A stretch of 64,000 nucleotides of DNA from positions 1-64,000 of the forward strand of contig CAYQXV010000004.1 of NCBI GenBank assembly GCA_964421675.1, in the 5' to 3' direction. Made by a program: the position numbers and the translations under genes. This document shows, piece by piece, positions 27,065-34,660 of the stretch. The DNA is from CALLPQ01 sp964421675 (GTDB lineage: Bacteria; Pseudomonadota; Alphaproteobacteria; Caulobacterales; Parvularculaceae). Position 1 is the first letter of the stretch. Each line of letters opens with the position of its first letter. The notes under the pieces were generated by a model that worked only from the letters and a program-made list of their open reading frames with translations, was not told where the DNA came from and did no database searches.

Positions 27065-27171
27065 AATGGGGGATGCCGCGTGCAGGGGCACCATGCGTTC
27101 TCACCGCCGAGCAATGTTCGAGATCGCCTAAATAGACGAATACAAAATTACTGAAGTAGGAATAAAGACCC

Positions 27172-28215
27172 ATGCTGGATAACGCTAAACTGCAGAACGC
27201 CGCGACACTACCGGGCCTGATGACGCCCTCCCATAGCTATAAGCCGTTCCGTTATCCGTGGGCCTATGATTTTTGGAAACGCCAGCAGCAAGTGCACTGG
27301 ATGCCTGAAGAGGTGCCCTTGGGCGAGGATTGCAAAGACTGGGCAAATAATCTCACCGATGCAGAGCGCAATCTGCTGACCCAGATTTTCCGGTTCTTCA
27401 CCCAGTCTGATGTTGAGGTGAACGACAATTATATGGAGCGCTATGCGCGGGTCTTTAAACCCACCGAGATCAAAATGATGCTCTCGGCCTTCTCCAATAT
27501 TGAGACCATCCACATTGCCGCCTATGCGCTATTGCTGGAAACCATTGGCATGCCGGAAAGTGAATTTTCCGCCTTCCTTGAATATGAAGCCATGGCGGAC
27601 AAGCATAATTATATGCAGGAATTTGGCGTCGATAGCGAAGCCGATATTGCGCGCACGGTTGCGATGTTTGGCGGGTTTACCGAAGGGCTGCAATTATTTG
27701 CCTCCTTTGCGATGTTGATGAACTTCCCGCGCCAGAACAAAATGAAAGGCATGGGCCAGATTGTTTCCTGGTCGATCCGCGATGAGTCCTTGCACTGTGA
27801 AGGCATGATCAAACTGTACCATGCGTTCCGCAAGGAAACTGGCTGCGTTACCAAATCCGTTGCTGATGATATTGTCGATTGCTGTAAAACCGTGGTTAGC
27901 CTTGAAGATAAATTTATCGATCTGGCGTTTGAAATGGGCCCGGTCGATGGGATGACGCCGGACGATATCAAACTTTATATTCGCTACATTGCCGATTGGC
28001 GTCTTAATCAATTGGAACTGCCAAAAGTCTTCGGCATTGAAAAACACCCGCTGCCTTGGCTGACAGAAATCACCAATGGCGTAGAACATGCGAACTTCTT
28101 TGAAGCCCGCGCCACGGAATATTCCAAAGCCGCCACCAAAGGCGAATGGCACGGCGAAGACGGCGTATGGAACCAGTTTGACCAGTGGAAAGCACGCCAG
28201 TCTGCGGCTGAGTGA
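27172..28215 (+). CDS. nrdB: class Ia ribonucleotide reductase beta subunit
   Basis: The radical-generating subunit of aerobic ribonucleotide reductase, 347 residues. The diiron/tyrosyl site is intact: ETIHIAAY supplies Glu111, His114 and the radical Tyr118, FTEGLQL supplies a further Glu, and RDESLHCEGM supplies Glu and His. The presence of Tyr rather than Phe makes it class Ia and not Ic. nrdA is not adjacent. ATG 27172 lies after an AGTAGG-type SD. NrdR-like boxes lie upstream, and a hairpin overlaps the stop codon. Confidence 0.96.
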   Translation: MLDNAKLQNAATLPGLMTPSHSYKPFRYPWAYDFWKRQQQVHWMPEEVPLGEDCKDWANNLTDAERNLLTQIFRFFTQSDVEVNDNYMERYARVFKPTEIKMMLSAFSNIETIHIAAYALLLETIGMPESEFSAFLEYEAMADKHNYMQEFGVDSEADIARTVAMFGGFTEGLQLFASFAMLMNFPRQNKMKGMGQIVSWSIRDESLHCEGMIKLYHAFRKETGCVTKSVADDIVDCCKTVVSLEDKFIDLAFEMGPVDGMTPDDIKLYIRYIADWRLNQLELPKVFGIEKHPLPWLTEITNGVEHANFFEARATEYSKAATKGEWHGEDGVWNQFDQWKARQSAAE

Positions 28216-28254
28216 TTTGGGGGCGGGCCCCAAATCACGAGATCTTCAAATCTC
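28212..28254. terminator. strong hairpins at the 3' end of nrdB, no T-run
   Basis: A perfect 11-bp stem (GTGATTTGGGG at 28212-28222, CCCCAAATCAC at 28228-28238) includes the TGA stop codon. It is followed immediately by a second dyad, GAGAT/ATCTC (28239-28254). There is no following run of T, so it may stabilise the 3' end or act as an attenuating or bidirectional element rather than as a classical terminator. Confidence 0.5.
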
Positions 28255-28392
28255 AAAATGATGAGAGCGATACCTTCGGATGTCGGCTAACAATCACGCC
28301 TGCCATCTTTGGTTGCGCTGGCAAAGCCTCTAAACAACTCCAGACCGGTATTTTATCCACGGGCCCCGCGACCATGATAGGCTCGCGGGGAT

Positions 28393-29010
28393 ATGACTTT
28401 ACACCCCGCTCATATACCGTCCACTGACGACAATCCGCACAATGCTGAAGGCGCTGAAAAGCCCAGCGCGTTTGAGACGGCGTTGCGCGAGCGCTATGAG
28501 CGCTTATCGCTGTTAACGCTGGACTTGGCACAGGCTGCTGGTGAAAGGGCTCGCGAGGGGGGCGAACAGCCCGCACCTCAAAAAACATCAACTAACGACG
28601 CTGAAGTGAGACCGGCGAAAGGGCGCGCAGGGTTTGACCGCGCCATAGCCAGCATGAGCAAAGCCATCTGGGCCCATACGGTTGTAGAGCGCTTGCGCGC
28701 CGGGAAGCTGCCCAAGATTTCGATGCCGCCATTTTATCGGCAGAGCCCCGTTTATCGACCGAATATTGGTCATGGCCCGAACGCCGCAATAAATTACGCG
28801 CCAGCAGATAGTCTCGACACTGAAATTTCGCCTGCTTATGCGTCCGGTGATACACAACCGGCCAAGAGCCGAGCAAATATTCAAGATGAGAACGAACAGC
28901 CCAAATGCGAGGAGGGCGAGGCAAAAATCCTGCCATCCTTCTCATTATTGGTGATGCCCGCTCTTTCGGCAATGTGCGCCGATATCGCGCTCAGTCAGCA
29001 CCCCCCATAA
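28393..29010 (+). CDS. hypothetical protein, charged and Pro/Ala-rich
   Basis: A 205-residue open frame with a GGGGAT SD before ATG 28393. The N-terminal part has a helix AFETALRERYERLSLLTLDL, and a middle segment ASMSKAIWAHTVVERLRAGK also looks helical; the rest is low-complexity. No signal peptide or known domain is evident. It could be a real but poorly conserved protein or a chance frame. Its base composition fits coding DNA of this genome. Confidence 0.45.
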   Translation: MTLHPAHIPSTDDNPHNAEGAEKPSAFETALRERYERLSLLTLDLAQAAGERAREGGEQPAPQKTSTNDAEVRPAKGRAGFDRAIASMSKAIWAHTVVERLRAGKLPKISMPPFYRQSPVYRPNIGHGPNAAINYAPADSLDTEISPAYASGDTQPAKSRANIQDENEQPKCEEGEAKILPSFSLLVMPALSAMCADIALSQHPP

Positions 29011-29121
29011 CTCAGGGCGTTGATCGCGCCCGCCAGCTGTATCATTGTCTTGACCTTTAGCCGTGACAATGACCTGATCGAGAGGGACGATAATGATCAA
29101 CAGCAAAAGGCGAGGGGCCCC

Positions 29122-29499
29122 ATGGTTCGATTATTTCTTGCACTCAACACAGTCATTTTTGGCGTCTTTGGGGCTTTTGCTTTTCTCAATCCACAGGTTT
29201 TTGCGGAAATGCTCGGTGCGCCGAGCGTCAGCTCCGATGGTCTATATGAACTGCGCGGAATTTATGGCGGGGTGAGTATTGGGGCTGCGCTTTTGTGTCT
29301 TACGGGCAGTGCGCGCCCATCAATGGAGCGCCCGGCGCTATATTTTTTGCTGGCCTATACGGGCGGCTATGTTCTGGCGCGTATTGGCGGGCTGGCTTTT
29401 GATGGTATCCCGTCCATGCGCCTTATCGGATATGCGACGTTTGAGGCCGTGACCGCGCTGATCTCAATTTGGTTATTGAACAAGCGCGCTAAACATTAA
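29122..29499 (+). CDS. DUF4345 family membrane protein
   Basis: A 125-residue protein with four hydrophobic helices and the family pattern NPQVFAEMLG...ELRGIYGGVSIGAALL (about residues 19-55). ATG 29122 follows GAGGGG. Members are uncharacterised inner-membrane proteins. It lies downstream of the hypothetical gene on the same strand and is convergent with the DUF1304 gene. Confidence 0.78.
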   Translation: MVRLFLALNTVIFGVFGAFAFLNPQVFAEMLGAPSVSSDGLYELRGIYGGVSIGAALLCLTGSARPSMERPALYFLLAYTGGYVLARIGGLAFDGIPSMRLIGYATFEAVTALISIWLLNKRAKH

Positions 29500-29519
29500 T
29501 GGCAAAACGCTAGTGGCAA

Positions 29520-29894
29520 TTATGCGCTTTGCTTTTCTTGCATGAGCGTAACGCGCACCAGCGCCCATGCGATAATTGCAGGGGCAGCTTGCACAGCCCA
29601 GATTGTTGGCGAGACCGTAAAGCCGCCAAAAATGCCAACGGCAACGATAATTATCAGCAGTACACGGACGGTATTGCGGGTTTTATAAACCAGTGCAGAC
29701 AATAAAGCGACCGCTAGCATTAAATTGTAAAACCCCTGATTAAGCGCAAGCTGCGCGGTTGTAGCGGCTTCCTCCGGGCTCATATCAAAAGTTTTCATCC
29801 CAAAATCTTGGGTCCACGCCACCATTTCCAGCCACGCAAAGCCGATATGTAATAAAGCGACAACAATAATAGCGATATTGGATAAAAGTCTCAT
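29520..29894 (-). CDS. DUF1304 family membrane protein
   Basis: A 124-residue protein with four hydrophobic helices. The opening VVALLHIGFAWLEMVAW, the central QLALNQGFYNLMLAV and the later GGFTVSPTIWAVQAAPAIIAW match DUF1304, an uncharacterised family of small membrane proteins. The first helix may act as a signal anchor. It is convergent with the DUF4345 gene. No function can be inferred. Confidence 0.85.
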   Translation of the reverse strand: MRLLSNIAIIVVALLHIGFAWLEMVAWTQDFGMKTFDMSPEEAATTAQLALNQGFYNLMLAVALLSALVYKTRNTVRVLLIIIVAVGIFGGFTVSPTIWAVQAAPAIIAWALVRVTLMQEKQSA

Positions 29895-29986
29895 AAGAGC
29901 AATTCCAGCTTAGGGGCGGTTAGTATTAAACGGAAATCCGGGCCATGATTTTTGCGGCCCGTCTTTCTGCTTACAGATTAATGGAT

Positions 29987-30715
29987 TTAAGCCGCAATAT
30001 ATTGACCGCCATTTGCCGTCATGACCGAGCCTGTAATAAAGCCTGCATCCTCGTTCGATAAGAACACAACGCAATTTGCAATTTCCTTGGCTTCACCCAA
30101 TCGGCCAACGGGAATGCCAGAAACAATGGAGTCGATTATTTTCTGATCCATCGCGGCGACCATTTCCGTGGCAATATAGCCCGGCGCAATTGCGTTGACG
30201 GTAACGCCTTTTCGCGCCCCTTCCTGAGCGAGCGCACGGGTAAACCCAATCATGCCCGCTTTGGCCGCGGAATAATTGGTTTGTCCCGCCTGTCCCTTTT
30301 GACCGTTAATCGAGGAAATATTCACGATACGGCCAAATCCGCGTTCACGCATACCGGGGAAAACATTATGGCTCATATTGAAAACGCTATCGAGATCGGC
30401 CCGGATGACTTCGCGCCATTGTTCCAGCGACATTTTATGGAAAAACCCATCGCGGGTTATGCCCGCATTGTTGACCAGAATATCGGTCGGCCCTTGCGCG
30501 CTTTCCACCTCGCGAATGCCCGCTTGGCAAGCATCATAATCGCCGACATCCCACTTAGCGACATTAATGCCGGTCGCGTCTTTGAATTTCTCTGCGGCGA
30601 TATCGTTGCCGGCATAGGTCGCCGTGACTTTGCAGCCTGCATTTTTGAGGGCAATCGAAATTGCCTCGCCGATCCCACGAGTTCCGCCGGTCACAATCGC
30701 TGTACGTTCACTCAT
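29987..30715 (-). CDS. phaB: acetoacetyl-CoA reductase
   Basis: Reduces acetoacetyl-CoA to (R)-3-hydroxybutyryl-CoA with NADPH, the second step of polyhydroxybutyrate synthesis. A short-chain dehydrogenase of 242 residues: TGGTRGIGEAI cofactor loop (about 9-19), NNAGITRDG, catalytic Ser in NISSINGQKGQAGQ and YSAAKAG (Tyr/Lys). GFITGSVMTANGGQYIAA closes the family. It is 30 nt downstream of phaA in one operon, and the divergent phaR lies beyond. Confidence 0.95.
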   Translation of the reverse strand: MSERTAIVTGGTRGIGEAISIALKNAGCKVTATYAGNDIAAEKFKDATGINVAKWDVGDYDACQAGIREVESAQGPTDILVNNAGITRDGFFHKMSLEQWREVIRADLDSVFNMSHNVFPGMRERGFGRIVNISSINGQKGQAGQTNYSAAKAGMIGFTRALAQEGARKGVTVNAIAPGYIATEMVAAMDQKIIDSIVSGIPVGRLGEAKEIANCVVFLSNEDAGFITGSVMTANGGQYIAA

Positions 30716-30745
30716 AGGTTGGTCTCCTCAAATAATGTTTCAAAA

Positions 30746-31924
30746 TTACGCGCGTTCAATACACATGGCGATGCCCATGCCGCCGCCAATGCAAAGCGTC
30801 GCAAGCCCTTTATTGACGTTCCGGCGTTTCATCTCATAGGCAAGCGTGGTCAGAATGCGCGTGCCCGATGCACCAATCGGATGGCCAAGCGCAATCGCAC
30901 CGCCATTGACGTTGACTTTTTCAGGGTCCCAGCCGAGCTCTTTGCCAACCGACAGGGCTTGCGCGGCAAAGGCTTCATTGGCTTCGATCAGATCCACATC
31001 ATCGAGCGACCATCCCGCTTTCTCCAATGCAAGACGCGAGGCCGGGGCAGGGCCGATGCCCATAATCGCAGGATCAACCCCGCAATGGGCAAACGAGGCA
31101 ATGCGGGCCAGCGGCTCGATATTGCGCTGGGCCGCTTTGTCAGCGCACATCACAACCATCGCCGCCGCGCCATCATTCAGGCCCGACGCATTGGCCGCCG
31201 TCACCGTGCCGCCATCACGCACAAAGGCCGGGCGCAATCCGGAAACGCCGTCAATTGTTGCACCTTCGCGAATATATTCGTCGGTCTCGAAAACTGTTTC
31301 GCCCTTGCGGGTCTTGATTGTGACCGGCGTGATTTCATCAGCGAATTTGCCGTCCTTGCGGGCCGCTTCCGCTTTGTTCTGGCTTGCAATCGCAAATGCG
31401 TCCTGTTGCTCGCGAGTGATCTCATATTTCTGGGCGAGATTCTCTGCGGTCTGGCCCATATGAAAATTGTTAAACGCATCCCAAAGACCATCGATAATCA
31501 TCGTGTCTTTATAAGCCATATCGCCCATTTTCTGCCCATTACGCAGATGCGCAGCATGGGGCGCCAGCGACATATTTTCGTGGCCGCCCGCAATAACCGA
31601 ATGGGCATCGCCAGAGCGAATGGTTTGCGCAGCCATGGCAACCGCCCGCAAGCCCGACCCACAGACCTGATTGATGGTCACCGCAGGGCGTTCCTGAGGA
31701 ATGCCCGCATTCAGGCTTGCCTGGCGCGCTGTGTTTTGACCCTGCGCCGATTGCAGCACATGGCCCATAATCGTCTCGTCAATATCGCCGCCCTCAAGGC
31801 CCGCTCTGTTCAGGGCTTCGGCAATCACTGTGCGTCCAAGCTCCGCTGCGGGCACCGTGGCAAGACCGCCCGAAAAAGCGCCAATGCCAGTTCTTGCGGC
31901 GGCGGCAATAACAACGTCAGTCAT
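30746..31924 (-). CDS. phaA: acetyl-CoA acetyltransferase (beta-ketothiolase)
   Basis: Condenses two acetyl-CoA to acetoacetyl-CoA for polyhydroxybutyrate synthesis. A 392-residue thiolase with nucleophile Cys88 in NQVCGSGLRAV, GHPIGASGTRI with the catalytic His, and LCIGGGMGIAM with the second Cys. First gene of the phaA-phaB operon. A second thiolase at 58122 probably serves a different pathway. Confidence 0.95.
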   Translation of the reverse strand: MTDVVIAAAARTGIGAFSGGLATVPAAELGRTVIAEALNRAGLEGGDIDETIMGHVLQSAQGQNTARQASLNAGIPQERPAVTINQVCGSGLRAVAMAAQTIRSGDAHSVIAGGHENMSLAPHAAHLRNGQKMGDMAYKDTMIIDGLWDAFNNFHMGQTAENLAQKYEITREQQDAFAIASQNKAEAARKDGKFADEITPVTIKTRKGETVFETDEYIREGATIDGVSGLRPAFVRDGGTVTAANASGLNDGAAAMVVMCADKAAQRNIEPLARIASFAHCGVDPAIMGIGPAPASRLALEKAGWSLDDVDLIEANEAFAAQALSVGKELGWDPEKVNVNGGAIALGHPIGASGTRILTTLAYEMKRRNVNKGLATLCIGGGMGIAMCIERA

Positions 31925-32295
31925 AAACGAGCTCCTAGATATGGTGCGGGCGCGGGGTACCGATCACGCAATTGCGCAGTGCCCATGAACGCCGGGGAAT
32001 TGAATGATGTGAAGGTCGAATTCGCCCTGATACGCAGAACGAGCCTTTTGCTCTTTCTGGCACTTCTGGACGCCTGGGACAAGCGGTTCATGTGTGGTTT
32101 GTTCAGACGTTTTGCTGCGGTGCAAAGTGAGACTGGTTTTATGACAAAACTGTGATATAGTTTTGCTGCAGCTGCAATATATATTGCGTCGCAATAAAGA
32201 ACAAAACGTGTCGGGGCGTTTTACAACTTACCAAAAGCGGCCAGGCTTCAGCCTGTAGTCCCCTGCGGTCCAATGTCTTAAGGGAAGGCCAATCA
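31925..32295. other. phaA-phaR divergent intergenic region
   Basis: The 371-bp spacer between the divergent phaA and phaR genes contains no ORF that I support. Its right half holds three dyads of TTGC/GCAA type (annotated separately) and AT-rich stretches that could serve as promoters for phaR. The part next to phaA is unremarkable. Confidence 0.6.
32112..32195. promoter_or_regulatory. three TTGC...GCAA dyads, probable PhaR operators
   Basis: TTGCTGCGGTGCAA (32112-32125), TTGCTGCAGCTGCAA (32163-32177) and ATTGCGTCGCAAT (32183-32195, a perfect palindrome about one central base) are spaced within 85 bp, 101 nt before phaR. PhaR repressors of alphaproteobacteria are known to bind TGC-rich dyads and to repress their own gene. 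This cluster is therefore the expected autoregulatory operator. Confidence 0.7.
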
Positions 32296-32997
32296 GTGAG
32301 CGAAACGGGCAAAACCAGTCAGAAATCATCCGCCAAGGAAAAAGCGGCCCCAAAACAGGCCCCTAAGCAGGGACGCAATGATGATGTTATCGTCATTAAA
32401 AAATACGCAAATCGGCGTCTCTATAACACCGCGACAAGTTCTTATGTGACGTTGGATTATTTGTCAGATCTGGTGAAAACGGGCCAAGATTTTGTGGTGT
32501 ATGATGCAAAAAGCGGCGAAGATATTACCCGGCCCGTCCTGACACAGATTATCTTTGAACAGGAAAATAAAGGGCAGAATTTGCTCCCGGTTCAATTCCT
32601 TCGACAGCTGATCAGTTTTTACGGCGACTCGATGCAAAATTACGTTCCCTCATATCTGGAAATGAGCATGGATGCGTTTTCCCGCAATCAGGATACGTTC
32701 AAAGAACAGCTTTCTGAATCGTTTGGCGCGGCTCCCGGGTTTAAAATGTTTGAGGACAATGTTCGAAAAAACATGGCGCTTTACGAACAAGCAATGAAGA
32801 TGTTTACGACAACAATGCCGAGCATGCCGGGCTTTGCGCAAACACCAACATCTGCGCCGCCAAACTCAGCCCCTTCAGGGGCTTCTGGGGCACCGGCAAA
32901 TAATGCCGCGCCGAGCGATGGTGACCCTCAAGACATTGATGAAATTAAACGCCAGCTTGCAGTTTTGCAGGAAAAATTAGCAAAACTAAATCCGTAG
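32296..32997 (+). CDS. phaR: polyhydroxyalkanoate synthesis repressor PhaR
   Basis: A DNA- and PHA-binding repressor of phasin and PHA genes, 233 residues. The conserved N-terminal PHB_acc_N domain is KKYANRRLYNTATSSYVTLDYL (about 35-56) through DITRPVLTQIIFEQE, and PHB_acc regions follow at about 105-175. The start is GTG 32296 with an AAGGGAAGG SD. The C-terminal 60 residues are Pro/Ala/Ser-rich and end with a helix, DEIKRQLAVLQEKLAKL. It is divergent from phaA-phaB, consistent with control of this locus. Confidence 0.95.
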   Translation: MSETGKTSQKSSAKEKAAPKQAPKQGRNDDVIVIKKYANRRLYNTATSSYVTLDYLSDLVKTGQDFVVYDAKSGEDITRPVLTQIIFEQENKGQNLLPVQFLRQLISFYGDSMQNYVPSYLEMSMDAFSRNQDTFKEQLSESFGAAPGFKMFEDNVRKNMALYEQAMKMFTTTMPSMPGFAQTPTSAPPNSAPSGASGAPANNAAPSDGDPQDIDEIKRQLAVLQEKLAKLNP

Positions 32998-33055
32998 CGG
33001 ATTACTGCTCCGTATTCTGAGCGTATTACTGTTGAGCAATTTAATGTTGAACAAC

Positions 33056-34624
33056 TTACTGCTGAACAATGCGCCCAGGATAATTTGCTGTTAGCCTATA
33101 AGCCAAAAACTCGGGACTGGCCGCCAACAGGCCCTCGGAAATGAACGGCGTTTCTGAGAAATAAGTCAGCGTCATATTGCCTTCAAAGGCCGCACTAAGC
33201 CCAGCGCCAACGCGCCGCGTTGCATCAAACTTTGTAATTATGCAAGAACGCACTCCAAACGCACGAAACGCATGCGCCCAATCAGAATATTCACCAACAT
33301 CGCCGCTTGCAGGCAATACCAAAACAGGCTCCGCGCCAATTGCTGTTTGAAAGGATTTTAGCGCCGCAAGGTCGCCCGCATCATAAGGACTGATCCCCGG
33401 CGTATCGAGAATTACCGCACCTTGCGGCTGGGCCTCGCGCATAATCGTCGTTAATTCTTCAGGCGTTTCCGCCGCGTAACATTCAATCGCCAGTTTTTCA
33501 CTATAAGTTGCAAATTGTTCTAATGCCCCTGCGCGGCCAACATCTGTTGTAATCATCATTGCGCCTTCACCGTCATTGAGCGCAATGGCTGACAATTTAG
33601 CGGCGCAACTGGTTTTCCCCGCACCCGTTGGTCCCACCAACATGATCGGCACAGCAGCGGTTGATTTTAGCGGAGAGAAATTGAAACTTTGCGATAAGCC
33701 CACGCCCATCCGGTAAAGATCATCTTCAACGGACACCGAACGTGCGCCATTTAAAATCATCGCCATTAGTCGCTCAGAGATACCGTGAGCGTTCAGGATC
33801 GATGACAAATTGGCAAATCGTGGATCATCGACCGTCGATTCCGTTGTCGGACCTTGTCCGGTCAAACGTTCGCGCAGTTGGGAAAGCGTGTTCTCTGATG
33901 ATTTTTGCTCAATGGTTTCATGCAATCTTGCGCCTTGAAGGCCCGGATCAATGGTTCGCTGCCCAGCAGAAACTGCACCTGCGGCTGCAGCGGGTACAAT
34001 AGGGGCACCGCGCTGGGGGGCAGGACTGTGCGGCGGGGCGCTACTAGTTCGCGGACCAGCCGAACTTGGCGGAACGTGATTTTCAGAGTCAACGCGTTCG
34101 CGCTCGACGACCGATGCCGCCAGGCTCGCTGGTGTTTGAGAATGGTCGTCATCATGTTGCGCATGATTGACGTCCTGATCACCGTCATTGGGCGAGGGGG
34201 GCGTAAACAACGACTGATCATTTCCATCCGCAACCGGATCGGCTTCTTTCTTCTTTCGAGAGAATAGGGAAAACTTGGAGCCTTTTTTCTTCTCCGTCAT
34301 ATCAGGTTCAATTTCTCGGGTTTTGTCGCTCATTTGAGGGGCATTAGCGTGTTGGTTTGGTTCTGTATAGTCAGGCTGATCTGGGGGATTTTGAACCGGT
34401 TGAGAGATATATTCCGGTAACCGATCCGCAGAATTGAGGGGCGGTGTAATCGGGTTCGGATTGGTTAGCCGATAGTCACGCGCACCATCATGGTCGCCTG
34501 CCGTCAGTTCGACATCGCCGCTGGGCAAATCTCGAATATTCAACACAATTGCATTATGACCAAGCGCCCGGCGCGCCTTCGCCTGCGCCTTTTCGGCATT
34601 CGCCGCTATAAATGTTTTGATCAA
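33056..34624 (-). CDS. flhF: flagellar SRP-like GTPase FlhF
   Basis: A 522-residue SRP-family GTPase that in flagellated bacteria sets flagellar number and position. The N-terminal B-like region has the family start KTFIAANAEKAQAKARRALGHNAIVL. A long low-complexity acidic/Pro-rich linker (about 70-250) follows, and the G domain starts at residue 331 with GPTGAGKT. Later motifs are TTDVGRAGALEQF, ILDTPGI and TKFDATRRVGAGLSA. Only a TTG start is available at 34624. Last gene of the fliF operon, 36 nt after flhA. Confidence 0.88.
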   Translation of the reverse strand: MIKTFIAANAEKAQAKARRALGHNAIVLNIRDLPSGDVELTAGDHDGARDYRLTNPNPITPPLNSADRLPEYISQPVQNPPDQPDYTEPNQHANAPQMSDKTREIEPDMTEKKKGSKFSLFSRKKKEADPVADGNDQSLFTPPSPNDGDQDVNHAQHDDDHSQTPASLAASVVERERVDSENHVPPSSAGPRTSSAPPHSPAPQRGAPIVPAAAAGAVSAGQRTIDPGLQGARLHETIEQKSSENTLSQLRERLTGQGPTTESTVDDPRFANLSSILNAHGISERLMAMILNGARSVSVEDDLYRMGVGLSQSFNFSPLKSTAAVPIMLVGPTGAGKTSCAAKLSAIALNDGEGAMMITTDVGRAGALEQFATYSEKLAIECYAAETPEELTTIMREAQPQGAVILDTPGISPYDAGDLAALKSFQTAIGAEPVLVLPASGDVGEYSDWAHAFRAFGVRSCIITKFDATRRVGAGLSAAFEGNMTLTYFSETPFISEGLLAASPEFLAYRLTANYPGRIVQQ

Positions 34625-34660
34625 CCTACCAACCCAAAAACTCGCTAAGCGGTAAGCTTA

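Noticed and set aside
30281..32155. A 624-codon open frame antisense to phaB and phaA.
   Set aside because: It is the mirror of two highly conserved enzymes; its sequence has no domain and is Arg/His/Ala-rich as expected of a shadow frame.
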